Source: Variovorax ginsengisoli
Lineage (GTDB): Bacteria; Pseudomonadota; Gammaproteobacteria; Burkholderiales; Burkholderiaceae_C
NCBI RefSeq assembly: GCF_030811835.1
Contig: NZ_JAUSRO010000013.1
Coordinates: forward strand, 62,001 to 126,000
Length of the DNA: 64,000 bases
Reading direction: 5' to 3'
Positions 33,885-41,856 of this stretch are shown one piece after another. A program made the translations under genes and the position numbers. The notes beneath the pieces were generated by a model. It made no database searches. It had not been told where the DNA came from and was given only the letters and a program-made list of their open reading frames with translations. Each line of letters opens with the position of its first letter. Within the stretch, counting starts at the first letter, position 1.

Positions 33885-34048
33885 GGCGTGCGGCCCGGGG
33901 TCTTCGGGCAGGTGGCGGGCTGTGGGGGGTGCCATTATCGACGCTGGCGCCCCTGTAGGTCGAAAGTCGCCTGGGTAAGACCCGATGAAAGCGTGGGGCG
34001 CGAGGACTATCTTGGGTGCATCGACTTCGGTCGCTCTAGGAGACGATC

Positions 34049-34276
34049 ATGCTGATAGCCACCAAGATCGCGATGGCCAGCGGAGTGGCGGCGCTGGCGC
34101 TGGGCGGGCCCGCAGTGGTGGACCCCGCCAACGCCGATGCGGCGGGTGCGCAGCGCGCCAGCGCCACCGTCGCCGCACAGGAGACGCCGCAACAGCGGCG
34201 GATGCGGCAGTGGGAGGCATCGACCTACTGCCCGGCCGGTTGCAGCATCGGGCAGGCGTTCAACTTGCGGCACTGA
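34049..34276 (+). CDS. Small exported protein of unknown function
   Basis: A 75-residue protein that I do not recognise. The ATG is preceded by AGGAG at 34038-34042, six bases away, one of the best ribosome sites in the window, which supports reality. It begins with a hydrophobic stretch (MLIATKIAMASGVAALALGG) that could be a signal peptide cleaved near ANA, then a short Ala/Gln-rich segment and a C-terminal CPAGC pair in ASTYCPAGCSIGQAFNLRH. A disulphide or metal site is possible. It stands alone between two minus-strand genes. No function can be given. Confidence 0.55.
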   Translation: MLIATKIAMASGVAALALGGPAVVDPANADAAGAQRASATVAAQETPQQRRMRQWEASTYCPAGCSIGQAFNLRH

Positions 34277-34330
34277 ACAGTGACACTGAGCGGGCGCCGC
34301 CAGGGCGCCAGCGGCCTCCTGGCCTCCTGT

Positions 34331-35260
34331 TCAGGCCGGCAGGAAACCCTCGACCGAGAGGTAGCGCTCGCCGGTGTCGTAGTTGAAGCCGAGCACCACC
34401 GCGTCGTCGGCCAGTTCGGGCAGCTTCTGGGCGATCGCGGCCAGCGTGGCGCCGGAAGAAATGCCCACGAGCATGCCTTCCTCGCGGGCCGAACGCCGTG
34501 CCATCTCGCGCGCCGGCTCGGCATCGACGAGGATCACGCCGTCGAGCAACGTGGTGTCGAGGTTCTTTGGCACGAAACCCGCACCGATGCCCTGGATGGG
34601 ATGCGGTGCCGGTGTGCCACCCGAGATCACCGGCGAAGCTGCCGGCTCCACCGCGAACACCCGCAGCTTTGGCCAGCGCGCCTTGAGCACCTGCGCCACA
34701 CCCGACAGATGGCCGCCGGTGCCCACGCCGGTAATGATCGCATCCAGCCCCTCGGGGAAATCGGCCGCGATTTCCTCGGCCGTGGTGCGCACGTGCACCG
34801 CCACGTTGGCCGGGTTGTTGAACTGCTGCGGCATCCATGCGCCCGGCGTGCCGGCCACCAGTTCCTCTGCCCGCGCGATCGCGCCCTTCATGCCCTTCTC
34901 GCGCGGCGTGAGGTCGAAGCTCGCCCCGTAGGCCAGCATCAGGCGGCGGCGCTCGACCGACATGCTGTCGGGCATCACCAGCACCAGCCTGTAGCCCTTG
35001 ACGGCGGCCACCATGGCCAGTCCCACGCCGGTGTTGCCCGAGGTCGGCTCGATGATGGTGCCGCCAGGCGGCAGCGCGCCGGAGCGTTCGGCGTCTTCGA
35101 CCATCGCCAGTGCGATGCGGTCCTTGATCGAGCCGCCGGGGTTCGAGCGCTCGGACTTGATCCACACCTGCTGGCCCGGCCGGGCTACGTCGGCGAACAG
35201 CTTGCGCACGCGCACGTGCGGGGTGTAGCCGATGGTGGCGAGGATGGTGTCGGCTTTCAT
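34331..35260 (-). CDS. cysK: Cysteine synthase (O-acetylserine sulfhydrylase family)
   Basis: A 309-residue PLP enzyme making cysteine from O-acetylserine and sulfide. The Schiff-base Lys46 is in NPGGSIKDRIALAM, the substrate loop is PTSGNTGVGLAMVAAVKGYR, the phosphate-binding loop is TGVGTGGHLSGVAQVL and the end includes GISSGATLAA. Length and sequence fit the CysK/CysM group; they cannot be separated safely by eye. The ATG is preceded by AAGGAGA. It is divergent from rnpB, with only about 65 bases between the two starts. Confidence 0.92.
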   Translation of the reverse strand: MKADTILATIGYTPHVRVRKLFADVARPGQQVWIKSERSNPGGSIKDRIALAMVEDAERSGALPPGGTIIEPTSGNTGVGLAMVAAVKGYRLVLVMPDSMSVERRRLMLAYGASFDLTPREKGMKGAIARAEELVAGTPGAWMPQQFNNPANVAVHVRTTAEEIAADFPEGLDAIITGVGTGGHLSGVAQVLKARWPKLRVFAVEPAASPVISGGTPAPHPIQGIGAGFVPKNLDTTLLDGVILVDAEPAREMARRSAREEGMLVGISSGATLAAIAQKLPELADDAVVLGFNYDTGERYLSVEGFLPA

Positions 35261-35311
35261 GAATTTGGTCTCCTTGAGGTCGGCAGGGCGGTGAAGGCAC
35301 CATTGTCGCGA

Positions 35312-35317
35312 GATAAT
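35312..35317 (+). promoter_or_regulatory. Probable -10 element of rnpB
   Basis: GATAAT eight bases before the predicted 5' end of RNase P RNA. No convincing -35 hexamer is present at 16-18 bases; GTGAAG at 35291-35296 is the nearest. Confidence 0.5.
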
Positions 35318-35324
35318 CGCGCTC

Positions 35325-35670
35325 GTGAAGCACGCCAGACCGCCGCTGGTGCAATTCCCGAAAGGGAGCACTGGAGGAACGTCCGGACTGCACAGGACAG
35401 CGCAGGAGTTAACGACTCTCCACCGTGAGGTGAGGATCAGAGCAACAGAGACGAGTCGGTGAAGGGGCAACCCCGATCCGGGTGAAACGGGCAATCTCTG
35501 CGCGCAGCAACACCAAGTAGGCCAGTATTGAGGTGGTTCCGCTGAGCTGGCGGGTAGGTGGCATCGAGCCGTCCGGGCAACCGGCGGCCCAGATTAATGG
35601 CGGTCACGCCGGCATCGTCGCAAGACGGCGCCGGTGCACAGAATCCGGCTTATCGGCGAGCTTCACACTT
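35325..35670 (+). ncRNA. rnpB: RNase P RNA, bacterial class A
   Basis: The catalytic RNA of RNase P, which trims tRNA 5' ends. Conserved blocks appear in the right order: GAAGCACGCCAGACCGCCGC, GGAGGAACGTCCGGACT, GCAACAGAGACGAG, GGGTGAAACGGGCAATCTC, AACACCAAGTAGGCCAG, the GGTAGG of the pairing with P4/P5 region, and near the end ACAGAATCCGGCTTATCGGC. The ends pair as P1 (GTGAAGC with GCTTCAC). Ends are given by this pairing and may be off by a few bases. Its 3' terminal bases overlap the last codons of the convergent racemase gene, and no intrinsic terminator is visible after it. Confidence 0.95.
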
Positions 35671-36349
35671 TATTCATCCCTGCGCCCTGGCGCCATCGCG
35701 CCACCACCAGCGTCTCGATGTCGTGCACGCGGCGTCCGGTGGCCTGGGCGACTGCATCACGGTAGGGCGGCATGTTCGTGCATTCGAGCACGATGTCTTC
35801 GACGGACGCAGACAGGCGGACCAGGCGTTGAGCCGCATCCACCACATCGAGGCCCGCCTGGGCCAGATCGAGTCGGTCCTCGTTGTTCAGGATGCGCCGA
35901 TGGAGTTCGCAGCCTGGCTGCAGGCCCTGCACCGGCGTCGACGCGGGCACGCTGGCCGCCTGAAGAATCGTCGTGCCGAGAGACGCCGCATCGAAGGTCA
36001 CGATGCCCGGATGCGCAAAGTTCCGGCAGGCCAGCAGGCTGGAGGTGACGACGGGCACCGGCACGGCGCGCGAAAGCGCCTCCTGGTAGGACGCCAGGAA
36101 GCCGCAGCTCGTGGTGATCATCGCCGCGCCTTCGCCGACAAGCCGCAGGGCCGCATCGACAAAGGGCTGCAGCAGGGCCGGATCGGCATCCTGGACGATG
36201 CGCCGGGGTGAGGCGCCTTCGATCACCTGGTAGCGCACCGGAATGCCGTGGCGGCGAAACGTTTCCTCGTTGCCAATGTCGCCGGGTGGGCGTGGGAACC
36301 GCGTGTCCAGCATGAGCACGCCGAGAAACTGGGAGGCAGGGGTGGTCAT
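35663..36349 (-). CDS. Aspartate/glutamate racemase-family protein
   Basis: A 228-residue Asp/Glu racemase-superfamily protein with both cysteines of the two-base mechanism: Cys82 in AAMITTSCGFLASYQEAL and Cys190 in DIVLECTNMPPYRDAV. The N-terminus GVLMLDTRFPRPPGDIGNEE matches a subgroup of unknown specificity found in proteobacteria. Starts 13 bases after the Lrp-type regulator gene on the same strand, so regulator and racemase form a small operon. Its last codons (MNKV) lie beside the 3' end of rnpB, which is read convergently. With the neighbouring DadA-like oxidase it might supply or remove a D-amino acid; substrate unproven. Confidence 0.87.
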   Translation of the reverse strand: MTTPASQFLGVLMLDTRFPRPPGDIGNEETFRRHGIPVRYQVIEGASPRRIVQDADPALLQPFVDAALRLVGEGAAMITTSCGFLASYQEALSRAVPVPVVTSSLLACRNFAHPGIVTFDAASLGTTILQAASVPASTPVQGLQPGCELHRRILNNEDRLDLAQAGLDVVDAAQRLVRLSASVEDIVLECTNMPPYRDAVAQATGRRVHDIETLVVARWRQGAGMNKV

Positions 36350-36362
36350 GTCGGGCGTACGT

Positions 36363-36824
36363 TCATGCACTGTGGGCCACCGTGCTGCGACGGTCGATCT
36401 TGCGGCTGAGCACGATGGAGGACTGCGTCTGGTGGATGCCATCGATCTGCCCGAGTTGATCGAGCAGCTGGTCCAGCTGTTCCGGCGTGTCGCAGCGCAT
36501 GAGAACCATGTAGTCGAACTGGCCGCTGACAGCCCAGACTTCCTCGATTTCAGGCATCCGTTCGAGCGCCCTGATCACGGCGGGTGCGGTCTTGGCATTC
36601 ACGCTCAGTCCGCAGAACGCACGCACGACGGACTGCTCCAGGCGCTGACCCAGCCTCACGCCGTAGCCGGCAACGACCCCTTCGCGTTCGAGACGGGCGA
36701 TGCGCGCAACCACGGTCGTGCGCGCGAGTTTCAGCTTGCGCGCGAGGTGGGCGGCGGGCTCGCGCGCATTGGCCTGAAGCAGGGCAAGCAGGTGGCGGTC
36801 GACGTCGTCTAGTCGCAGGTCCAT
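36363..36824 (-). CDS. Lrp/AsnC-family transcriptional regulator
   Basis: A 153-residue feast/famine regulator. Helix-turn-helix at about 4-55 (LDDVDRHLLALLQANAREPA, LARKLKLARTTVVARIARLE) and RAM effector domain at about 65-145 with IEEVWAVSGQFDYMVLMRC and the DGIHQTQSSIVLSRKID end. These proteins sense amino acids and usually control amino-acid transport or catabolism. It is immediately upstream of the racemase gene and divergent from the LysR gene across 150 bases that contain the palindrome TGAAACGGTTTCA. Confidence 0.92.
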   Translation of the reverse strand: MDLRLDDVDRHLLALLQANAREPAAHLARKLKLARTTVVARIARLEREGVVAGYGVRLGQRLEQSVVRAFCGLSVNAKTAPAVIRALERMPEIEEVWAVSGQFDYMVLMRCDTPEQLDQLLDQLGQIDGIHQTQSSIVLSRKIDRRSTVAHSA

Positions 36825-36883
36825 GGTCGGCTTCGAGGCTAAATAAGGTCATTGTCGCGTCGATCCGGGTACCGGCAGGAAGC

Positions 36884-36896
36884 TGAAACGGTTTCA
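36884..36896. promoter_or_regulatory. Perfect palindrome, candidate operator
   Basis: TGAAAC-G-GTTTCA, a perfect 13-base inverted repeat between the divergent Lrp-type and LysR-type genes. Position and symmetry suit a dimeric regulator such as the Lrp protein, although AsnC/Lrp sites are usually less perfect. Confidence 0.45.
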
Positions 36897-36974
36897 TGCT
36901 TCAATAGACTCAAGTCCAGAGAGTTTCGGTTGTGCCACTCGGATTGCATCCGCGACTGATGCGTTTTCATCCTC

Positions 36975-37922
36975 ATGTTCACAAGAAAATTCCTGCCCTC
37001 CATGGGGCAGCTGATGGCTTTCGAAAGCGCAGCACGGCATGCCAGCATTTCCCGTGCGGCCGACGAACTGAACCTCACGCAGAGCGCCATTTCCCGTCAG
37101 ATCAAGCAGTTCGAGGCGCAGATCGGCACCGCGTTGTTCCACCGCGTGCGTCAGCGCGTCGTCCTCACGGATGCCGGTCGCGCGTACGCGGCTGCCTTGC
37201 GCACCGGCCTGCAGACGCTGTCCGACGCCACGCAGCACGTGATGACGATGGGTGCCATGGGCAAGGTGCTGAACCTGGCCGTGCTGCCGACCTTCGGCAC
37301 CCAGTGGTTGATTCCGCGCGTGCGGCGTTTCGTTGCGCTGCAGCCGGACGTCACGGTCAACTTCGCGTCACGCACCGAGCCGTTTGATTTCGTCCGTGAA
37401 CCCTTCGATGCGGCGATTCATTTCGGCACCGATTTCTGGCCCGGCGCCTCGTGCCACTATCTGCTCAGCGAAAGCGTGGTCCCGGTGTGCAGCCCGGAGT
37501 TCAGGCGAAGGCAGTCGCTGCACACCCGCGAAGACCTCGCGCAGCAGGTGCTGCTTCACCAGTCCTCGCGCCCCGTGCAATGGGCCGAATGGTTCCAGCA
37601 GGAGAAGGTGAGCGCGCCGCATGCCATGCAGGGCCCGCGCTTCGAGCACTTTGCCATGCTCGCCCAGGCGGCAGCCAACGGGCTGGGCGTCGCGTTGGTC
37701 CCCAGGTTCCTGATCGAGGAAGAGCTCGCGTCGGAACGCCTGGTCGTGCTGTTCGGCCAGGCCTTGGCCACCGAGCGCGCCTATTACGTGGTCGTGCCGG
37801 ACACCGGCGCGGAAAATCCGCTGGTCATCGCTTTTCGCGATTGGCTGATCGGCGAAGCCGCGGCGACATGGCCCCCCACCGCCATGCCGTCACGCCCGCC
37901 CGCGTCCTCCGCGGCGCGCTGA
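36975..37922 (+). CDS. LysR-family transcriptional regulator (GcvA-like)
   Basis: A 315-residue LysR regulator of the GcvA branch: MGQLMAFESAARHASISRAADELNLTQ as helix-turn-helix, TALFHRVRQRVVLTDAGRAY, then an effector domain starting MGKVLNLAVLPTFGTQWLIPR. GcvA-type regulators have this TFAxRWLxPR-like start. The C-terminal 20 residues are Pro/Ala-rich and dispensable-looking. It is convergent with the amino-acid ABC operon (10 bases between stops), so it may regulate that operon or the catabolic genes further on. Confidence 0.9.
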   Translation: MFTRKFLPSMGQLMAFESAARHASISRAADELNLTQSAISRQIKQFEAQIGTALFHRVRQRVVLTDAGRAYAAALRTGLQTLSDATQHVMTMGAMGKVLNLAVLPTFGTQWLIPRVRRFVALQPDVTVNFASRTEPFDFVREPFDAAIHFGTDFWPGASCHYLLSESVVPVCSPEFRRRQSLHTREDLAQQVLLHQSSRPVQWAEWFQQEKVSAPHAMQGPRFEHFAMLAQAAANGLGVALVPRFLIEEELASERLVVLFGQALATERAYYVVVPDTGAENPLVIAFRDWLIGEAAATWPPTAMPSRPPASSAAR

Positions 37923-37932
37923 CAGCAGCCGT

Positions 37933-38730
37933 TCATGCGGCGGCGGCGCTTGCGCTGGCGGCTTCCGACGCCTTGAAGCGTCCGAGGAAGGCACGCGTGG
38001 CGTCCTGGCGTGGATGGTCGATGACGATGCTCGGCGGGCCGTACTCGGCGACCACGCCATCGCGCATGAAGATGACCTGATCGGCCACCTCGCGCGCGAA
38101 CGCGATCTCGTGGGTGACCAGGATCATCGTCATGCCTTCCTTGGCCAGTCCCTTGATGACGTTCAGCACCTCGCCGACGAGCTCCGGGTCGAGGGCAGAC
38201 GTGGCCTCGTCGAACAGCATGACGGCAGGCTTCATGGCGAGTGCCCGGGCAATGGCCACCCGTTGCTTCTGTCCGCCAGAGAGCTTGTCGGGGTAGTAGT
38301 CGGCGCGATCGAGCAGGCCGACCTTGGCCAGCAACGCGCGCGCCTCGGCCTGGGCCTGCGCCTTGGGCGTCTTGAGGACCGTGACCGGTCCTTCCATGAC
38401 GTTCTGCAGGGCCGTCATGTGCGGGAACAGGTTGAAGTGCTGGAACACCATGCCGGTGGACGCCCGGAACCTTGCCAGTTGGCGCTCGTTCGGCAGGGTG
38501 GTGTGAGCGCCATTGAATTCGATGGTCTGCTCGCCCACGGTGATGCAGCCGGCATTGGGGACCGACAGCAGGTTGATGCAGCGCAGAAGCGTCGACTTGC
38601 CGGAGCCGGAGGGCCCGATCATCGCGACCACCTCGCCCTTGCGGACCTGCAGCGTGATGTCCTTGAGGACCACGTTCTGCCCAAAAGCCTTCTTGAGCCG
38701 GGTGATCTCGATCAGGGGACGTTCAGACAT
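37933..38730 (-). CDS. Polar amino acid ABC transporter ATP-binding protein (GlnQ/HisP type)
   Basis: A 265-residue ATPase: Walker A GPSGSGKSTLLRCINLL, Q-loop MVFQHFNLFPHMTALQNVME, signature LSGGQKQRVAIARALAM, Walker B VMLFDEATSALDPELVGEVL and switch LVTHEIAFAREVAD. The FNLFPHMT sequence is diagnostic for amino-acid importers. The ATG follows directly on the permease stop (TGAATG). Likely ligand: a basic or polar amino acid, judged from neighbours. Confidence 0.94.
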   Translation of the reverse strand: MSERPLIEITRLKKAFGQNVVLKDITLQVRKGEVVAMIGPSGSGKSTLLRCINLLSVPNAGCITVGEQTIEFNGAHTTLPNERQLARFRASTGMVFQHFNLFPHMTALQNVMEGPVTVLKTPKAQAQAEARALLAKVGLLDRADYYPDKLSGGQKQRVAIARALAMKPAVMLFDEATSALDPELVGEVLNVIKGLAKEGMTMILVTHEIAFAREVADQVIFMRDGVVAEYGPPSIVIDHPRQDATRAFLGRFKASEAASASAAAA

Positions 38731-39534
38731 TCAAACCTCTTTTGGACCTGTGCCGTATTCCATGCGCTTGGCCCACACCGTGATGGGCAGCAGCACCAGG
38801 AAATAGGCCACGGCAATGAACGTATAGACCTCGAGGGGGCGGTAGGTGTCATGGGCGATCACCTGGCCCTGGTAGAGCAGGTCGGGCACCGCCAGCACCG
38901 ACAGCAGCGAGGTGTTCTTCAGTTGCATGATCGACTGGTTCATCAGGGGCGGAACCATCTTCTTGAAAGCTTGCGGGAGAATCACCCGCCGCAGCATTTG
39001 CAGCCGCGTCATGCCCAGGGCCTTGGCGGCCTCGCTCTGCCCGGTTTCGATCGAAATGATGCCGCCGCGCACGATCTCGGAATAGAACGCACCCCCGTAC
39101 AGCGCCAGGCAGACCGTGGCGGCCGTCACCGCCGTCATCTCGATGCCGGTCAGCACGGGCAAGGCGTAGTAGAACCAGACCAGTTGCACCAGCACCGGCG
39201 TGCAGCGAAACACCTCGATGTAGGCCCGCAGCGGCGCCGTGATGAACTTGTTGCTCGACAGCCGGCCCAGCCCGGTCACCAGGCCGATCAACAAACCCAG
39301 GGCCACGCAGATGACGGTGAAGAGCAGGGTGTAGAGCAGTCCGCTCAACAGCAGCCAGCGGTATTTCCACAGGGCGCCGAAGTCCCAGTCGTAGCCCGCT
39401 GCGCCGGCACCCGGCACACCGCCCGAGAAATGCCGGATCGCGGCCCACGCGCCAGCCACGGCGAGCAGCACGAGCAGCGCGATGCCCAGGGGGGAGCGGC
39501 CGCGGGGCTCGGCCGTCGAATCCGAAAGACGCAT
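38731..39534 (-). CDS. Polar amino acid ABC transporter permease (HisM/GlnP type)
   Basis: A 267-residue permease with an extra N-terminal helix (GIALLVLLAVAGAWAAI) before the core domain (LWKYRWLLLSGLLYTLLFTV). Amino-acid-importer features: YIEVFRCTPVLVQLVWFYYALP, YSEIVRGGIISIETGQSEAAKALGM as EAA loop. Only one permease gene is present, so it probably works as a homodimer. A GTG two codons upstream at 39540 is an equally possible start; GAGGA lies four bases before it and ten before the ATG. Confidence 0.91.
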   Translation of the reverse strand: MRLSDSTAEPRGRSPLGIALLVLLAVAGAWAAIRHFSGGVPGAGAAGYDWDFGALWKYRWLLLSGLLYTLLFTVICVALGLLIGLVTGLGRLSSNKFITAPLRAYIEVFRCTPVLVQLVWFYYALPVLTGIEMTAVTAATVCLALYGGAFYSEIVRGGIISIETGQSEAAKALGMTRLQMLRRVILPQAFKKMVPPLMNQSIMQLKNTSLLSVLAVPDLLYQGQVIAHDTYRPLEVYTFIAVAYFLVLLPITVWAKRMEYGTGPKEV

Positions 39535-39546
39535 GGGCACGGATCC

Positions 39547-40380
39547 TCAGAACTTGATTTCGGGCGGGAACGCACTGGCGGGAACACCCGCGAGCTTTTC
39601 CATGTTCTTGAGGATCACGGTGCGCACTTCGCCCTTGGCGCGATAGTCGGCCAGCCAAGTGTTGACGGCCTTCTGCATGCCGGGGTCGGCTTCCTTGCGC
39701 AAACCGATGCTCACCGGGGCGGTGTAGACAGGCTGCGGAATGTACATGGTGCCGATGGAGGCGCGCTTGGCGAGCAGCGGCTGGGCCAGCAGGATCACCA
39801 GGATCTGGCAATCTGAGCGTCCCGCCTGCAACGCCATCGTGGCCGCGCCGGAGTTCTCCAGCCGGGTGACGTCGGCCTTGGGCAGCACGCGGGTGGCCAG
39901 TTGATCGTGGCTGGAGCCGACGTCCACGACGATCTTCGTGTCCGGCGTGTTGAGCTGTTCCCAGGTTTTCTGGGGAATGCCCTTCTTGCACACAACGGTG
40001 TAGGTGTTGTCGAACAGCGTGTCCGAGAAATTCACCACCTCCTTGCGTGCCGGCGTCGGCGCCATGCCGAACATCGCATCGATCTTGTTGGCCTGGAGGT
40101 CCAGCACGGCATTGCCCCAGGTCGTTTCGACGTATTCGACCTTCGCGCCCAGTGATTTGGCCAGGCTCTCGGAGAAATCGGGGCCGAAACCTTCCCATTT
40201 GCCGGAGGCAAGGTCCTTGTTGAAGTACGGAATGGCACCCGCCACAGTGCCCACACGCAGCACCTTGGTTCTTTGCACCCGGGCCAGGGACGACTCGGCG
40301 TCCTGGGCCATGGCAAAACCGGATGCCAGAACGCTGGCGGCGGCCACGAGGGCGCAGAAGAAAGATCGTTTGGTAAACAC
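39547..40380 (-). CDS. Amino acid ABC transporter substrate-binding protein
   Basis: A 277-residue periplasmic receptor of SBP family 3. A GTG at 40380 is taken as start: GGAG lies seven bases upstream and the product then begins with a normal signal peptide (VFTKRSFFCALVAAASVLAS, cleaved after AMA). An ATG nine codons upstream has no ribosome site. Typical parts are VLRVGTVAGAIPYFNKDLASG, FGPDFSESLAKSLGAKVEYVE, and FGMAPTPARKEVVNFSDTLFD. One odd Cys-containing part is RSDCQILVILLAQPL. It starts the transporter operon and faces the saccharopine-dehydrogenase-like gene across a divergent promoter region. Confidence 0.9.
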   Translation of the reverse strand: MFTKRSFFCALVAAASVLASGFAMAQDAESSLARVQRTKVLRVGTVAGAIPYFNKDLASGKWEGFGPDFSESLAKSLGAKVEYVETTWGNAVLDLQANKIDAMFGMAPTPARKEVVNFSDTLFDNTYTVVCKKGIPQKTWEQLNTPDTKIVVDVGSSHDQLATRVLPKADVTRLENSGAATMALQAGRSDCQILVILLAQPLLAKRASIGTMYIPQPVYTAPVSIGLRKEADPGMQKAVNTWLADYRAKGEVRTVILKNMEKLAGVPASAFPPEIKF

Positions 40381-40665
40381 AGGCACTCCAAGCAAGAAAC
40401 TGGCCATTGAACGAACAGGACAGACAACGCGCCCGTCCCGAGAGGGCGGGTCGCAACCAAAACCTCATGAACAAGGAGCGGAATGGTACCGGCGAAAGCG
40501 ACAGCACCGGTGCGCCTCACACTGGTGCATGCGCGCCATGCCGACGAAGCGGCCGGTCGTTTCGACGAAGGGTGCTGTTTTCTTGACGCTCTGGGCGCTA
40601 TCAACTGCCAGCACTCGCTTCTAAAGTTTCCTCATCGCACAACAACATGCTCAAAGAGGAACGAA
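40381..40665. promoter_or_regulatory. Divergent control region between amino acid ABC operon and catabolic genes
   Basis: These 285 bases separate two divergent units. A 7-bp stem, CCCGTCC-CGAGA-GGGCGGG, lies at 40432-40450, about 50 bases before the binding-protein start, where it would be in the mRNA leader. On the other side AAAGAGGAACGAA gives a good ribosome site for the 40666 gene. In-frame codons between 40483 and 40665 look non-coding. No operator is certain. Confidence 0.45.
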
Positions 40666-41826
40666 ATGACCGCTGTGAAGATCGACAAGGTGCTGGTTTT
40701 GGGTGCTGGCAAGGTGGGCGGCACGGTCGCCGACATGCTGGCGCAGTACCACCAGCTTCCCGTCACGCTGGCCGATGTGAAAGCCGTCGACAGCCCGGAC
40801 GACGATCCCCTGGTGCGTCGCGTCGTGCTGAACGTCGACAGCGACGCGGCGCTGCGCGCGGCGCTGTCGGCCCACTCGGCGGTGATCAACTGCCTGCCTT
40901 TCTATCTCGCGCAGCACGTGGCAACCGCCGCCGCCGCGTGCAGCGTGCACTATTTCGATTTGACCGAAGACGTGGCGGCGACGAAGGCGATCCGCGCGAT
41001 GTCGGGACAGGCGACCTCGGTCCTGATGCCGCAGAGCGGCCTGGCGCCGGGTGTGATCGGCATGCTCGGCGGCGATCTGGCAGGGCACTTCGATGAACTC
41101 TACGACCTGCGCCTGCGCGTGGGTGCGCTCACGCGCAACGCGACCAACGGCCTGCGCTACAACTTCACGTGGAGCATCGACGGCGTCATCAACGAGTATT
41201 GCAATCCTTGCGAAGCGATCGTGCAGGGTCAGATGGTGTCGGTGCAGCCCATGGAAGGGCACGAGACCTTCACGCTCGACGCCGAAGCCTTCGAGGCCTT
41301 CAACACCTCGGGCGGCCTGGGCACGCTGTGCGAGACCTTGAAGGGCAAGGTCCGCAACCTCGACTACAAGACCATCCGTTACCCGGGCCACCGCGACGCG
41401 ATGGACTTCCTGCTGCACGACCTGCGGCTGATCGAGCGACGCGATCTGCTGCGCCAGGTGCTCGAACATGCCGTGCCGCACAGCCGGGAAGACGTCGTCA
41501 TCCTGTTTGCGTCGGCTTCGGGTTTGCGCGCCGGGCGCTTCGAGCAAGAGACCCGCGTGTGCCGCGTCTTCGGCGCGACGCTGCGCGGCAAGGCGCGCAC
41601 GGCCATCGAACTGACGACCGCCGCCGGGGTGGTGGGTGTGTTCGAACTGCTGCAACGCGGCCAGTTGCCTGCCCGGGGCTTCGTCGGGCAGGAACAGGTG
41701 CCGCTCGAGAAGTTCCTGGCCACGCGCGTCGGGCATTACTACGCCGGCCTGGGCGCCTCGTCGCCGACCGCTGCGCCGGCGCAGCCGCTCGCGCAGGTAC
41801 CGGCACAGACACCAGTTTTCGCGTGA
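40666..41826 (+). CDS. Saccharopine dehydrogenase-like / lysine 6-dehydrogenase-like oxidoreductase
   Basis: A 386-residue NAD(P)-binding protein. Rossmann motif VLVLGAGKVGGTVADML near the start, ADVKAVDSPDDDPLVRRVVL after it, then DLTEDVAATKAIRAMSGQ, the conserved QSGLAPGVIGMLGGDLAG and YNFTWSIDGVINEYCNPCEAI, and KTIRYPGHRDAMDFLLHDL. This pattern fits the saccharopine dehydrogenase family members that act as L-lysine 6-dehydrogenase, and differs from true saccharopine reductase. It is followed 30 bases later by a DadA-like oxidase. The exact reaction (lysine 6-dehydrogenation or a related amino acid step) is inference. The C-terminal 25 residues are Pro/Ala/Gln-rich. Confidence 0.85.
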   Translation: MTAVKIDKVLVLGAGKVGGTVADMLAQYHQLPVTLADVKAVDSPDDDPLVRRVVLNVDSDAALRAALSAHSAVINCLPFYLAQHVATAAAACSVHYFDLTEDVAATKAIRAMSGQATSVLMPQSGLAPGVIGMLGGDLAGHFDELYDLRLRVGALTRNATNGLRYNFTWSIDGVINEYCNPCEAIVQGQMVSVQPMEGHETFTLDAEAFEAFNTSGGLGTLCETLKGKVRNLDYKTIRYPGHRDAMDFLLHDLRLIERRDLLRQVLEHAVPHSREDVVILFASASGLRAGRFEQETRVCRVFGATLRGKARTAIELTTAAGVVGVFELLQRGQLPARGFVGQEQVPLEKFLATRVGHYYAGLGASSPTAAPAQPLAQVPAQTPVFA

Positions 41827-41856
41827 CACCTCGATTTCGCGCGACACTGCGCATCG

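Noticed and set aside
34277..34330. GC-rich inverted repeat GGGCGCC-GCCA-GGGCGCC as a terminator
   Set aside because: No T-run follows on either strand and the symmetry is imperfect; could be chance in GC-rich DNA.
38731..40380. Missing second permease as a sign of gene loss in the amino acid ABC operon
   Set aside because: Many importers of this family have a single permease that forms a homodimer, and the three genes are tightly spaced with no remnant between them.
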